Positions 11,442-21,536 of a DNA stretch of 64,000 nucleotides are shown here, piece by piece. A program made the translations under genes and the position numbers. How positions within the stretch are numbered: position 1 is the stretch's first letter; the number at the start of each line of letters is the position of its first letter. The stretch covers positions 31,326 to 95,325 of the forward strand of contig JAABTS010000001.1 in the NCBI GenBank assembly GCA_011389735.1, in the 5' to 3' direction. The notes below the pieces were generated by a model, which was not told the DNA's origin, did no database searches, and worked only from the letters and a program-made list of their open reading frames with translations. This DNA comes from Desulfobacteraceae bacterium (GTDB taxonomy: Bacteria; Desulfobacterota; Desulfobacteria; Desulfobacterales; JAABTS01).

Positions 11442-11488
11442 ATAGGCGGTTTCGCCGTTCGTATTCTCCGGAAGGCGAGACCGCCTAT
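11442..11488. terminator. Bidirectional hairpin terminator between convergent genes
   Basis: ATAGGCGGTTTCGCC / GGCGAGACCGCCTAT inverted repeat (one G-U pair) between the stops of 10623-11411(+) and 11485-12777(-). Confidence 0.7.
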
Positions 11489-12777
11489 TTATTGATCAGC
11501 TCAATTCTTAATTGCCGGGGAGAGACTTCGTAAATATTCAATCCGAAATTCTCAAAAGTGGTCATCATCAGATATTCGGCGAATTCCCTGCCGCTCCGTT
11601 TATACTTCACAATCAAAACCGCCTCGTCGGACTTCATCTCTGAAAGATTGATATCCTGTACATCGGGTATTTCTTCCAATTTTTCTCGAAATTTAACAAA
11701 ATTGCGGAGATATGCGTTTCCGCCGACGATAACTTCCAAAACGGATCTTTCGGTGATTTGTTTTATCCAAAAATTTTCAATATTTGCCGCAATTTCGGCG
11801 GCCGCCTGGGAAGCTGCGGCGGAAATCGCTTCACGGATTCCGTCGGCGGGATCGTCATTGATTTGGATTTCATTTTTGATTGAAAATCCAATTTCTTGTT
11901 CCGTCTCCGTCAAAAAGGCCTTCAGGGTTACAACTCCGCTATAGGTTCTGGTGTTGTCGTTCATGGAATTGAGGGTCCTGTGAGCCGCGGATTTTCCCAT
12001 GATAACGATTTTGGAATCCAGCGCCTGTCCAAGCTGAATCGCTTCGTCGGTCGTCAAGTCCGGCCTTTGCGGCGGTTGAATCTGTAATTCATTTTCCGGC
12101 GTTTCCGGAATGGATTTAACGATCGGAAATCCTCGCTCCGAAAGCACATTTATAATTTCACTTTCCGCGTAATTTATTGCAGGCGGGGGGGAAGACGGTT
12201 CCCCGGCGGCTGAGATATCCCACCAGAAAATGGGAGGCTCGGATTCCAGATGATGTTCGGATATGAGCAGCAATATCTTCGGAAACCGTTCATCAGGATT
12301 CAGCGTGTCTTTTTCCACCTGAAGGAACCTGGTCAATAGCTTTCTGGATATGTCCGCCTGAACCAGAACTCTGTATTCCGTATCGGATTTATATTCTGCC
12401 AACACCTTGTAGTTCTGGATAAAATTTCTGATTTTCGGGTATATCTTTTCATTGATGGTTTCAAACGATCTCACCAGATCTTCTTTTGACACCAACTGTG
12501 TGACAAGCTGGTTGACAGCATCCATGAGACCGTCCATGACCGCTTCTTCTCTGGCTTTTTCGGGCCTGTCGGGCCGGGCCGGACTTGATCCGATAGCGTA
12601 TACGGTCGTATCGGTTGCAAAAAGAATCGAAAAATGGCCGCTCATGCAAACGCACAACGACGCTATAATCAGGGCCGCTACAGCATGTAGAATCGTTTTG
12701 GTCGATATAAGTGATCGCATATTAAAACTGTATGAATCGATTGACGGTGCTTGCCATGGTTTCTCAGGCGCCGGCAT
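11485..12777 (-). CDS. FlgT-like flagellar assembly/lipoprotein-type exported protein
   Basis: N-terminal TM/signal then AIGSSPARPDRPEKAREEAVMDGLMDAVNQLVTQLV (FlgT N-domain-like), VLVQADI. Confidence 0.6.
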   Translation of the reverse strand: MPAPEKPWQAPSIDSYSFNMRSLISTKTILHAVAALIIASLCVCMSGHFSILFATDTTVYAIGSSPARPDRPEKAREEAVMDGLMDAVNQLVTQLVSKEDLVRSFETINEKIYPKIRNFIQNYKVLAEYKSDTEYRVLVQADISRKLLTRFLQVEKDTLNPDERFPKILLLISEHHLESEPPIFWWDISAAGEPSSPPPAINYAESEIINVLSERGFPIVKSIPETPENELQIQPPQRPDLTTDEAIQLGQALDSKIVIMGKSAAHRTLNSMNDNTRTYSGVVTLKAFLTETEQEIGFSIKNEIQINDDPADGIREAISAAASQAAAEIAANIENFWIKQITERSVLEVIVGGNAYLRNFVKFREKLEEIPDVQDINLSEMKSDEAVLIVKYKRSGREFAEYLMMTTFENFGLNIYEVSPRQLRIELINK

Positions 12778-12854
12778 GGAATATATGCACTATTTCCGGC
12801 CTGTCGTTTCGGGGAATTTCATTTCTTGAAAGCTGCATAATAAAATCGCCGATC

Positions 12855-13763
12855 TTAGTTTTTACCCGGCAAAATGGAAATAAAACAGTTGTTATAATCA
12901 TCGTTTTCGCTGTGGAAAAGGTCCGATACTTTCGGCGTGACATATTGGTTGATAAATCCGATAACTGCGGATATGCGGGTATACACCCCGTAATAGCCGG
13001 GTTCGGCGCATCCTTCGCCCCAACTGACGACTCCGGCGAGCAACCACGAAGACTGGCTGGATTGCACCATCAAAGGACCGCCGCTGTCTCCATCGCATGA
13101 ATCCTTCCCGCCTTGTTTGTATCCCGCACACATTTCCAATCGAGTGATTTCGTAATAATACCCGGCGGTTTGACTCATGGTTTCAGAACATTCCGTATTG
13201 GATACAATCGGAACATCGACCTGATTCAATGCATTTGAAGCAGCCCCCCATCCGATAACCGTCCCCATGATTCCTTCGAGACTGCTAGTTCCGGAATAAA
13301 CCGGTATGGCCATTTTGGAAGACGGGGCCTCCAGTTCAATGAGGGCTATATCCGGAACTCTTTTCTCCGCAAAATCGGGATGCGGGACAATTCGTTTTAC
13401 CTTGATACGTTCCCCCGAATTTGTACTCAAGTTATGAATTCCAACGACCGCATGAATTTCGTCCGGAGCGATATAGCCGTCATGAGCCATATCCTCGTCG
13501 AATTCCTCTAAACAATGAGCCGCTGTCAGAACCCATCGGGGATGTATCAATGATCCGCTGCAAAACCGGCCGGTGTCGGTGCTTAAATTTGCATGTACGA
13601 GCGCGGTCATCCAGGGCCATGCGTTCACCTCGGATTCCACGCCTCCCACTATTCGGTAATCATTATGATCAGCGTAAACCGTATCGGCTTGATTCTTTTC
13701 GCCGGCGACGGCAAATCCGGAAACGAGCGTGGCCATTATCAATATCGAACAGAATTTTTTCAT
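12855..13763 (-). CDS. Trypsin-like S1A serine protease, exported
   Basis: IVGGVESEVNAWPWMTALV, WVLTAAHC, DIALIEL, CDGDSGGPLMV, GVVSWGEGCAEPGYYGVYTRIS; start set at MKKFCSILIMATLVSGFAVA signal peptide rather than upstream ORF start. Confidence 0.93.
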   Translation of the reverse strand: MKKFCSILIMATLVSGFAVAGEKNQADTVYADHNDYRIVGGVESEVNAWPWMTALVHANLSTDTGRFCSGSLIHPRWVLTAAHCLEEFDEDMAHDGYIAPDEIHAVVGIHNLSTNSGERIKVKRIVPHPDFAEKRVPDIALIELEAPSSKMAIPVYSGTSSLEGIMGTVIGWGAASNALNQVDVPIVSNTECSETMSQTAGYYYEITRLEMCAGYKQGGKDSCDGDSGGPLMVQSSQSSWLLAGVVSWGEGCAEPGYYGVYTRISAVIGFINQYVTPKVSDLFHSENDDYNNCFISILPGKN

Positions 13764-13818
13764 TGAAACCTCCGGTCGTTGTTTACAATATGCATGCGTT
13801 TGTTTGTTGAACAATTTT

Positions 13819-13925
13819 CTACAGGTTTCCGGAAATTAAATTTCACAATGCGGCGGGCCCTGGATCATACGATTCGTATATCCGGGGCCGGCGACACAGT
13901 GAAATTTCATTTCCGGAAGACTATA
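13819..13925. repeat. Palindromic intergenic repeat family A
   Basis: CTACAGGTTTCCGGAAATTAAATTTCACAATGCGGCGGGCCC...GGGGCCGGCGACACAGTGAAATTTCATTTCCGGAAGACTATA. Confidence 0.8.
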
Positions 13926-13951
13926 ATAACCGTTTAAACCGCCGGATACCT

Positions 13952-14659
13952 TTAAAAATAGATGTTCACGCCGGCCCCGAATTTAAAAAAGTTCAAGTTA
14001 TCCACATTGTTGAATCCTTGTATATAATGGGCCGCGGTTTCGATCGCCACATGGCTGTTAAAAAAGAAGTCCACTCCAATTCCGAATCGCGTGCAAAGAT
14101 CGATTTCATCGTCATCGTATGTGGCGTCGTGTTCCGTAACCTCAGCTTCGGAATACATCAAGCCGATTCCGGTTTGGATAAACGGGCTTACCCGCCAGGC
14201 CAGAGCGACTTTGAAACTTCCGATGGCGGCGGCCACGTTCATTTCCGCTGAAACCTTTTCCGAATCCCATTCAAACTGGTGAAAATAAACCAGCTCAGAT
14301 TCAAGTGATACAATTATCGCGTCAATGGCTTCATAAAAGCTGTATCCGAATTTGAATCCCCCGCCGAAAGTGTCGTCAAAGTCAGGAGTGGATTCGTAAA
14401 TCCGCGTATCTCCGTGATCGAAATCCTCGAGTGTATAATACGGAGTGATTCCAATATAAAATCGATTCGGATAGTTGAACCCTGTCTCGCCCGCCGCCGC
14501 TGGTTCTTCGTCGAACGTCGTTTCCGGATCGTCCATATTTTCGAATGTCGTTTCCGGATCGTTCATATCGTCTGCGGCGGATTGGGCAAAAGCTCCCGCA
14601 GACATAAAAAAAATGAAAAAAGCAACCACCAGGTAATAAACGCTTCTGTTGACAGTCAT
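13952..14659 (-). CDS. Outer-membrane beta-barrel protein
   Basis: Signal peptide LVVAFFIFFMSAGAFAQS, alternating beta-strand pattern, terminal aromatic GAGVNIYF. Confidence 0.7.
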   Translation of the reverse strand: MTVNRSVYYLVVAFFIFFMSAGAFAQSAADDMNDPETTFENMDDPETTFDEEPAAAGETGFNYPNRFYIGITPYYTLEDFDHGDTRIYESTPDFDDTFGGGFKFGYSFYEAIDAIIVSLESELVYFHQFEWDSEKVSAEMNVAAAIGSFKVALAWRVSPFIQTGIGLMYSEAEVTEHDATYDDDEIDLCTRFGIGVDFFFNSHVAIETAAHYIQGFNNVDNLNFFKFGAGVNIYF

Positions 14660-14870
14660 AAGGCACCTTATTCTTTAAATCAATATAGTGTTTTCCGGTT
14701 CTATCGCTGAAGAATCCTTAATTGATCGGAAAATATGTCAATACCTATTCCCAAACAGAAAAAAAGTCAAGTATTCCGGTCATATTGAAGTGGAAAAAGA
14801 AAAACGCCGGATATTTTTCAGGGAATTCATGTTTCGTTTCAGTCCTTATTACGTCGGACGTTGCAATGGT

Positions 14871-15848
14871 TTAGAGTTTTCGTTTCACAGCGTATTCGGA
14901 TAGTTCGATCAAACATTGAACGGCGGGCGTTGCAGGGAAAATATCCAGAGCCTTTTTGGCGCAGCCCGCGTAATACAGGGCTCTTTCTCTCGCGTAATCG
15001 AGTCCGTCATATTTTTTCAGGATATCCTTCAGCACACGGAAGTCCTCACCGGAAAATGTCGGATTTCGGATAATGTTGACCATGGTTTTCTTGTCCAATG
15101 GATCGGAACGACCTAAAGCGTGAATCAGCGGCAGGGTAATTTTGCCCTCCCGCAGGTCGGCGCCGACCTCTTTTCCCAGTGTATCGGTGGCGGAGGCGTA
15201 ATCAAGAATATCATCGGCGATTTGAAAAGCGACGCCAAGATTCAGTCCGTAGGAGGACAACGCCGATATCTGTTTTTCCGTTCCATCCCCGAAAATCGCT
15301 CCCACACGGCATGCGCCTTCAATCAATACAGCCGTTTTGCGGCGTATAACCTCCATATACTCTTCTTCGGCTATATCGATTTTGCCTTTACGGATGAGCT
15401 GATGAATTTCTCCCTGGGACATTTCTTCGGTAATTTCGGATAACACCCGGATAATTTCCATGCGCCGGGTGTCGGCGCAAAGCGAAAGGACTCGGGCCAG
15501 AAGAAAATCTCCCACCAGCACCGCGATTTCGTTTCCCCAGATTTTATGGGCCACGGGATTGCCGCGTCTGAGCGATGCGTCGTCGACCAGATCGTCGTGC
15601 AATAAAGAGGCGACATGCATATATTCAAAGATCGTCGAGAATTTTGCGGCCTCATCCGTTTGATGGCCGCAGGTTTTTGCGGAGAGAGTCATTAAAAGAG
15701 GCCGAATCCGTTTGCCTCCGCTGAAAAGGATATGGCCGGCCACATCCTCTACAATGTCAAGATGCGCTTTCAGGTTTCTGCGAAGCGCATTTTCAATCGT
15801 TTCGATATCCGCCTTGAAAGGCGTTAAAAACGCCGGTGTTGATTTCAT
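14871..15848 (-). CDS. ispB: Polyprenyl synthetase (octaprenyl-diphosphate synthase-like)
   Basis: GGKRIRPLL, LLHDDLVDDASLRRG, FQIADDILDY. Confidence 0.92.
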   Translation of the reverse strand: MKSTPAFLTPFKADIETIENALRRNLKAHLDIVEDVAGHILFSGGKRIRPLLMTLSAKTCGHQTDEAAKFSTIFEYMHVASLLHDDLVDDASLRRGNPVAHKIWGNEIAVLVGDFLLARVLSLCADTRRMEIIRVLSEITEEMSQGEIHQLIRKGKIDIAEEEYMEVIRRKTAVLIEGACRVGAIFGDGTEKQISALSSYGLNLGVAFQIADDILDYASATDTLGKEVGADLREGKITLPLIHALGRSDPLDKKTMVNIIRNPTFSGEDFRVLKDILKKYDGLDYARERALYYAGCAKKALDIFPATPAVQCLIELSEYAVKRKL

Positions 15849-17188
15849 ACCGGATCTCCATACAGATCATATTCAAAAACATCTTCGATTTTTACATGAA
15901 CAAGCGCACCAGGCGTCAATGTTTTGGATCGAACGTAGGTCGCTCCGTCTACGTCCGGCGCCTGAAACACCGTTCTTCCCTCGTACAGGCCGGTTTCAAC
16001 CTGCCTGTCGACTATAACTTCAAAAATACGGCCCTTATGTCTCCGGTTATGCTCAAAAGAAATTCCCATCTGCACTCCCATCAATTCATCCAGGCGTTTT
16101 TCCGCCGTTTCGGCGGCGACTTTTCCGGATAAGCGATGGGAGGGCTGTTCTTTGGCGTCGGAGTATGTAAATCCGCCTAAATGGTTGAATCGGACATCCT
16201 CGATGAATTTTACGAGTGACCGGAAATCCCGGCCCGTTTCGCCGGGAAATCCGACCATGACGGTGGTTCTTAGCGCAGCGTCCGGGATTTTCGATCTAAT
16301 GGTCTCAAATAACCGGTACAGTGAATCTTTATCATATCCCCGCGCCATTTGTTTGAGCAGCTTTGTTTCACTGTGCTGAATCGGAATATCGAAATACGGA
16401 ACGATGTTTTTTTTGCCGGCGATCATTTGGATAACCGAATCCGTCATGCTCTCGGGATGGGCGTAGAGGATTCTGATTCGCGCATCAGGGAAAAAGTCCG
16501 ACAACCGGTCGAGCAGGACGACCAGGTCCGTCCCGTCCGCCAGATCAACTCCGTAATTTGTCGTTTCCTGGGCTACAAGAACTAGCTCCCGGGCTCCGGA
16601 TTCGATAAGCCGCCGGGATTCATCGACCAGGAGTTCGACCGGCGTACTTTTCTGTTTTCCTCGAAGCTTTGGGATGATGCAATAGGAGCATCTCCGGTTA
16701 CACCCTTCGGCGATTTTCAGATAAGCGACGGGAAACGCAGTGTTGATTCTAGCCGGAACGGTTTTATATCTGCGGATATGATCTACGGAAGGGATGATGC
16801 ATCGAGGCGTTTTTGGATCTCCAGCGGCGGCTTCAATGATTCGATCAAAAGCCGCCGTACCTAAAAACATGTCGACCTCGGGAAGAGCTTCGCTGATTTC
16901 GGCGCCGTATCGTTGGGGAAGACATCCGGTCACGATCAATCGTTTACACCCGCCGTTTTTTTTGTATTCCGCCAGTTCCAAAATTTGATCAATCGATTCA
17001 TTGACAGCGGATTCAATAAAACTGCATGTGTTTATTATGATGACGTCGGCGTCCGAAGGACTTTCCATGATTTGCAACCCCGATTCCGCCAATGCGCCCA
17101 GCATTCTTTCGCTGTCGACAAGATTCTTTGCGCATCCAAGACTGACCAGGTTGACTTTCATGGGGGCCATGGTTTTCAAAACATCCAA
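15845..17188 (-). CDS. rimO: Ribosomal protein S12 methylthiotransferase RimO
   Basis: VNLVSLGCAKNLVDSERMLG, EGCNRRCSYCIIPKLRGKQKS, TRAM-like C-terminus. Confidence 0.95.
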   Translation of the reverse strand: MDVLKTMAPMKVNLVSLGCAKNLVDSERMLGALAESGLQIMESPSDADVIIINTCSFIESAVNESIDQILELAEYKKNGGCKRLIVTGCLPQRYGAEISEALPEVDMFLGTAAFDRIIEAAAGDPKTPRCIIPSVDHIRRYKTVPARINTAFPVAYLKIAEGCNRRCSYCIIPKLRGKQKSTPVELLVDESRRLIESGARELVLVAQETTNYGVDLADGTDLVVLLDRLSDFFPDARIRILYAHPESMTDSVIQMIAGKKNIVPYFDIPIQHSETKLLKQMARGYDKDSLYRLFETIRSKIPDAALRTTVMVGFPGETGRDFRSLVKFIEDVRFNHLGGFTYSDAKEQPSHRLSGKVAAETAEKRLDELMGVQMGISFEHNRRHKGRIFEVIVDRQVETGLYEGRTVFQAPDVDGATYVRSKTLTPGALVHVKIEDVFEYDLYGDPV

Positions 17189-17198
17189 ATCCGTTTCC

Positions 17199-18164
17199 TT
17201 AATCTTTGATTTTCCGGATTTCTTCGGTCAACAAAGGAAGTACTTCGAACAAATCGCCGACAACGCCATAGTCCGCCCTGGAAAAAATAGGGGCTTCCGG
17301 ATCTTTGTTCACGGCGACCACGATCCCGGACGAAGACATTCCCGCGAGGTGCTGGACGGCTCCGGAAATTCCACAAGCGATATAGAGTTTTGGCGATACG
17401 ACCTTCCCGGTCTGGCCGACCTGGTCTGAATGAGGCCGCCAACCTTCGTCGACAGCCGATCTCGAAGCCCCTACAGCAGCGCCTGACGCCCGGGCCAGGC
17501 TTTCAATGAGCGTAAAATCGGCTCCGCCCACTCCCCTTCCTCCGGAAACCACTATCTCCGCTTCGGTCAAATCTATGTCGCCCGTCTTTGGCCGGGCTTC
17601 GACAAATTCGACGCGCGATTCAACCGCGTCACAGGCTATATATTCAACCTCCCCTTTGCCTTCCGCGGCTTCGATCTTCATTGAATTCGGCCGGATGACA
17701 GCAATTTTGGGTTCTTTTAGAAGTTCGACCTCTGCAAGGGCTTTGCCGCCGTATACAGGACGCACGGCGGTCAGCGAATCCCGTTCAATCTGAATGGAAA
17801 CGCAGTCCATCGCAATCGATCCTCCGGATTGTACAGCCAGGCGAACGGCGCATTCTCGTCCCCACATGGAGGCTCCGAATAACACGATCGAAACGCCTTC
17901 CCGTTGAATAAACCCGGCGGCGAAAGTCGCGGCGACATCCGCCTGAAACATATCCTGGCGGATGTTGGAGACGCACCATATTTTATCGGCGCCCAGTCCT
18001 TTCAGCTCGGTTTCGGCGGCGTCCGTGTCCGATCCGAAAACAAGCACATGCAGATCCCGCTCCAGTTTGCGGGCGATCCGCCGGCCCTCGCTGACCGCTT
18101 CAAGCCCGGCTTTTCGTAAACCGCCGTCAGTCCGTTCGGTTATCGCCAATATGTGTTGAGACAT
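17199..18164 (-). CDS. etfA: Electron transfer flavoprotein alpha subunit
   Basis: ASRSAVDEGWRPHSDQVGQTGKVVSPKLYIACGISGAVQHLAGM, VAVNKDPEAPIF. Confidence 0.96.
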   Translation of the reverse strand: MSQHILAITERTDGGLRKAGLEAVSEGRRIARKLERDLHVLVFGSDTDAAETELKGLGADKIWCVSNIRQDMFQADVAATFAAGFIQREGVSIVLFGASMWGRECAVRLAVQSGGSIAMDCVSIQIERDSLTAVRPVYGGKALAEVELLKEPKIAVIRPNSMKIEAAEGKGEVEYIACDAVESRVEFVEARPKTGDIDLTEAEIVVSGGRGVGGADFTLIESLARASGAAVGASRSAVDEGWRPHSDQVGQTGKVVSPKLYIACGISGAVQHLAGMSSSGIVVAVNKDPEAPIFSRADYGVVGDLFEVLPLLTEEIRKIKD

Positions 18165-18178
18165 GATTCCGGCTCCTT

Positions 18179-18961
18179 TTAAATGACATTTTCTTTTTCA
18201 TGCAGTAATCGTACAAGTTCCGAAACTTTAACGGCCGTCGTTTCACCTTCGATGATACGACCGGCTTTTCGTTCCGGAGCGTGTCGCACGTATCCCAGTT
18301 GCATTTTGGACCGGCCGTATTTTTCAGGGGTGTCGGTCACATCCGAAAGTGATTTGATTTGGAGGGGTTTTTTTTTGGCTTTCATTATACCGGGCATTGA
18401 TGCGAACCGGGGTTCGTTCAATCCTTTTTGCACCGTCAGCAGAACAGGAAAATTGGATTTCAGAACGATTTCGCCGCCATCCCGGTCGCAAACGCATTGG
18501 ATGGAGTTATCGGCGATGGTTTGCTCGACAACCAGAGGGACGCCTGGAATAGATAAATATTCGGCAACGGCCGTTCCGACCAGGCAACCGTCGTCATCGA
18601 CGGCTTTTTGCCCGGCAAGAATAAGATCGTAAGGCGTCCTTCGAATTTCACTCGCTAAAATTTCGGCGATTTCAAGTTCGTCATAATTCTGAACAGCGTC
18701 CACTTGAATCAAAACCCCCTTGTCGGCGCCCATGGCGAGGCCTGTTCGAATCGCTTCGGCGAATTTAGCAGGTCCCAGGGAAACAATGGTGATTTCTCCG
18801 CCCATAGCGTCTCTAATCCGAACAGCCTCTTCTACAGCGTATTCGTCATACGGATTCATGATCCATTTCACTGTATCCGTCAGAACGGATCGGCCGTCGT
18901 CGGATATTTGAATTACGGATTCAGTAGCCGGTGTTTGTTTCACTAAAACGATAATGTTCAC
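18179..18961 (-). CDS. etfB: Electron transfer flavoprotein beta subunit
   Basis: MNIIVLVKQTPATES, MNPYDEYAVEEAVRI, DLILAGQKAVDDDGCLVG. Confidence 0.96.
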   Translation of the reverse strand: MNIIVLVKQTPATESVIQISDDGRSVLTDTVKWIMNPYDEYAVEEAVRIRDAMGGEITIVSLGPAKFAEAIRTGLAMGADKGVLIQVDAVQNYDELEIAEILASEIRRTPYDLILAGQKAVDDDGCLVGTAVAEYLSIPGVPLVVEQTIADNSIQCVCDRDGGEIVLKSNFPVLLTVQKGLNEPRFASMPGIMKAKKKPLQIKSLSDVTDTPEKYGRSKMQLGYVRHAPERKAGRIIEGETTAVKVSELVRLLHEKENVI

Positions 18962-19009
18962 GATCAGTCCTTCTGTATAAAATTGTGCTTTACGTCTTGA
19001 TTGATATCG

Positions 19010-19115
19010 ATACAGCCTTCCGAAAATAGAATTTCACCGCGTCGCCGGCCCGGAATATAATGGCAGGATGCTCCCGGCCCGCCGCATTGTGGAATTCATT
19101 TTTTGAAAACCTATG
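19010..19115. repeat. Palindromic intergenic repeat family A
   Basis: CAGCCTTCCGAAAATAGAATTTCACCGCGTCGCCGGCCCGG...CCCGGCCCGCCGCATTGTGGAATTCATTTTTTGAAAACCTATG. Confidence 0.75.
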
Positions 19116-19171
19116 TTTCAGGCCTTGACCTTTCTGAAATATTGTATCTGGAAGCCCGTAACGTTCTGTTT

Positions 19172-20206
19172 TTAGTATGTTTCGTAGCATAGATGCTTCC
19201 ATTTCGAAGAATCTTCGAGACGGCTTTCGATATCCACATTGAAAAACGAAGCCGCCGGTTCCAGAATCTCCGGTGATTCGGAAAGCACTTTTCGAGCTGC
19301 GTTCAAGACCACGTCTAGTGCGTTTTTCGTTAATTTCCCAATAGGGCGGCGGCATCCTCCCGACGGCATTCCTATAATCGTCATCAAGGTTTTGGCGGCC
19401 AGAGGGTTCCTGGCCCTGAACACAACATCCCCGTATGGACTCTTTTCCATGGTTTTTAGGGTGACCAGCTCAAAAAACGGCTTGAGCTTATTGTTTAATT
19501 CCGCGGCTTTCTCGATATCACCGGCTTTGACGGCGTGAACCAGTTCGGCGACCGCTTTGGGGACGATATTGGAAACGACTGAAATGACCCCGGACGCCCG
19601 AACCGATTCGTTTGTCATCATCTCGAACGTCATGCCGTCGTCCCCGGACAGGATCGAAAAATCGGAACCGCAACATTCTCGGGTCCGTTTCATATTGCCG
19701 ATATCGGCGGTCGCTTCTTTAACCGTGGAGACATTTGGATAATGCTTGTTCAGGATCGCAATATCTTCGGGCAAAAGCTGAGTGCCGGTGCGGCCGGGAA
19801 TGACATAGGGAATAATTTCGATGTTTGGGAATTTTTCCGCTATGGGGGCCACATATTCATTCCGGATTTCCAGCGAACTCGGACCGTTGTAATAAGGATC
19901 CACCAGCAAAACAGCCTCTGCGCCAAGTTTGACGGCGTGTTCCGTCGCCGCCATAGCCTCTTTGGTGTTGTTGCTTCCAGTTCCGGCAATGCATAACGCT
20001 TTTCCGGCGGTGCTTTTACGGATATGTTCTATGACTTTGTTATGTTCTTCCCAAACCAGTGAAGGACTTTCACCTGTGGTGCCTACTGCGAGAATTCCGG
20101 TTATCCCGTTCCTGATCTGGAATTCCGAAAGTTTGTCAAGCCCCTCGTAATCAACATCTTCTCCATTGAATGGCGTCACAAGCGCCGTAAACGTGCCTGT
20201 TATCAT
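19172..20206 (-). CDS. dapA: 4-hydroxy-tetrahydrodipicolinate synthase-like protein with C-terminal extension
   Basis: GTFTALVTPFN, GTTGESPSLVWEEH, IIPYVIPGRTG, ILSGDDGMTF; 344 aa versus about 290 aa for typical DapA. Confidence 0.85.
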   Translation of the reverse strand: MITGTFTALVTPFNGEDVDYEGLDKLSEFQIRNGITGILAVGTTGESPSLVWEEHNKVIEHIRKSTAGKALCIAGTGSNNTKEAMAATEHAVKLGAEAVLLVDPYYNGPSSLEIRNEYVAPIAEKFPNIEIIPYVIPGRTGTQLLPEDIAILNKHYPNVSTVKEATADIGNMKRTRECCGSDFSILSGDDGMTFEMMTNESVRASGVISVVSNIVPKAVAELVHAVKAGDIEKAAELNNKLKPFFELVTLKTMEKSPYGDVVFRARNPLAAKTLMTIIGMPSGGCRRPIGKLTKNALDVVLNAARKVLSESPEILEPAASFFNVDIESRLEDSSKWKHLCYETY

Positions 20207-20344
20207 CGCTCCCCCCCCTATTTTTTAATCGTCTTTCCATCGTCTTTCGTAACGATACATTAATAAAATCAATACCGCTTTTTTATTATGGGATAATCGT
20301 AAATCCGTTTTCTGTCAAGAAACTTATGGAATAAGCCTTATTAA

Positions 20345-20716
20345 TAGGTTATCCGAAATTCAATTTCACAAGGCGCGGGCCCTGGATCATAATAGCTTTT
20401 CAGATAATTAATTTCATTGTGTTGTCGGCCCGGGGATATACGAATTTTGTTATGTTGAATGTTGAATGTTGGATGTTGGATGTTGGATGTTGAATGTTGA
20501 ATGTTGAATGTTGAATGTTGAATGTTGAATGTTGGATGTTGAATGTTGAATGTTGAATGATGGATGTGAGTCCCCTCATTTAGCATTTAACATTTAGCAT
20601 TCAACATTAATTGCAACAATCCGGGGCCTGCCGTCTTGTGAAATTTAATTCCTGAAAAACTATAATATACGTCACTGGCCGACAACTCAGCGAAAATGAA
20701 TTTCCGGAAGACGATA
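20345..20716. repeat. Nested family A palindromes with a heptamer array in the inner loop
   Basis: Outer arm TCCGAAATTCAATTTCACAAGGCGCGGGCCC..., inner arm ATAGCTTTTCAGATAATTAATTTC...CGGCCCGGGG, heptamers, CCGGGGCCTGCCGTCTTGTGAAATTTAATTCCTGAAAAACTATA, then outer arm GGCCGACAACTCAGCGAAAATGAATTTCCGGAAG. Confidence 0.7.
20452..20565. repeat. Heptanucleotide microsatellite (GTTGAAT/GTTGGAT), about 16 units
   Basis: Direct reading: gttgaatgttgaatgttggatgttggatgttgg... period 7. Confidence 0.97.
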
Positions 20717-20893
20717 TCATGTTTAGCCGGGCATGTGAGCGCCGATGGATTTATCATGATTTTTCTTGACATACGCCCTTCTCTACCATACAAATTCAGG
20801 AAAAATACAATCAGGGCCTTTTTTATGGAATCATTTGAAAATCATTGAAATTTAGGATGTTTGAAATATATACTGTTATAAGAGGAAAACGAA

Positions 20894-21514
20894 ATGGCGC
20901 AAGCTAACAATATTGACGAATATATCGAGATGTATAGAGCGGCGGTCGCTTCGAATCCCGAATGTGGAACGTCTCATTACAATCTGGCTATCGGGCTGAT
21001 GGGGAAACGCGAATTCGAGGAGGCTGAAAAGGAACTGCATCTGGCGATTGAATGCAGCCCGAACCTTGCGGAAGCCTATGCCCAACTGGGTGGGATTTGC
21101 CTTCAGCGCGGAGATCTGGAAGGATGTCTGGATTACAATAAAAGGGCTGTCAATTCGAGGGCCGCATTTTCCGAAGGATATGGAAATATCGGGTTTGTGC
21201 AACTTCAAATGGGCAATATCGATGAAGCGATCTATGCGCTTGAAAAAGCGGTGCGGTGGAATCCCAAATTCATCCAGGCCCTGACTACACTGGCCAACGC
21301 CTATCTTATCCAGGGTATGCTCGATGACAGCATCAAAACCGGAAAGCAGGCGATTGAAGTGTCTCCTGATTTCCCTGTCGCTCATAACAATCTGGCCATC
21401 GCTTACCTTGAAAAAGGCGATTATGAATCAGCGTTGCGGCATTGCGACAAGGCTCTGGAACTGGGCTATGAAGTCGCTCCGGAAATTTTGAAGGAACTCG
21501 AGAAGCATCGTTAA
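20894..21514 (+). CDS. TPR-repeat protein
   Basis: NPECGTSHYNLAIGLMGKREFEEAEKELHLAI and similar TPR units. Confidence 0.85.
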   Translation: MAQANNIDEYIEMYRAAVASNPECGTSHYNLAIGLMGKREFEEAEKELHLAIECSPNLAEAYAQLGGICLQRGDLEGCLDYNKRAVNSRAAFSEGYGNIGFVQLQMGNIDEAIYALEKAVRWNPKFIQALTTLANAYLIQGMLDDSIKTGKQAIEVSPDFPVAHNNLAIAYLEKGDYESALRHCDKALELGYEVAPEILKELEKHR

Positions 21515-21536
21515 GCCGTGTTCGAATTACAAATCC

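Noticed and set aside
20341-20586. 81-aa ORF with HSTFNIQ repeats
   Set aside because: Translation of the heptamer microsatellite; no start context.
20452-20608. CRISPR array
   Set aside because: Repeat unit is 7 bp with no spacers.
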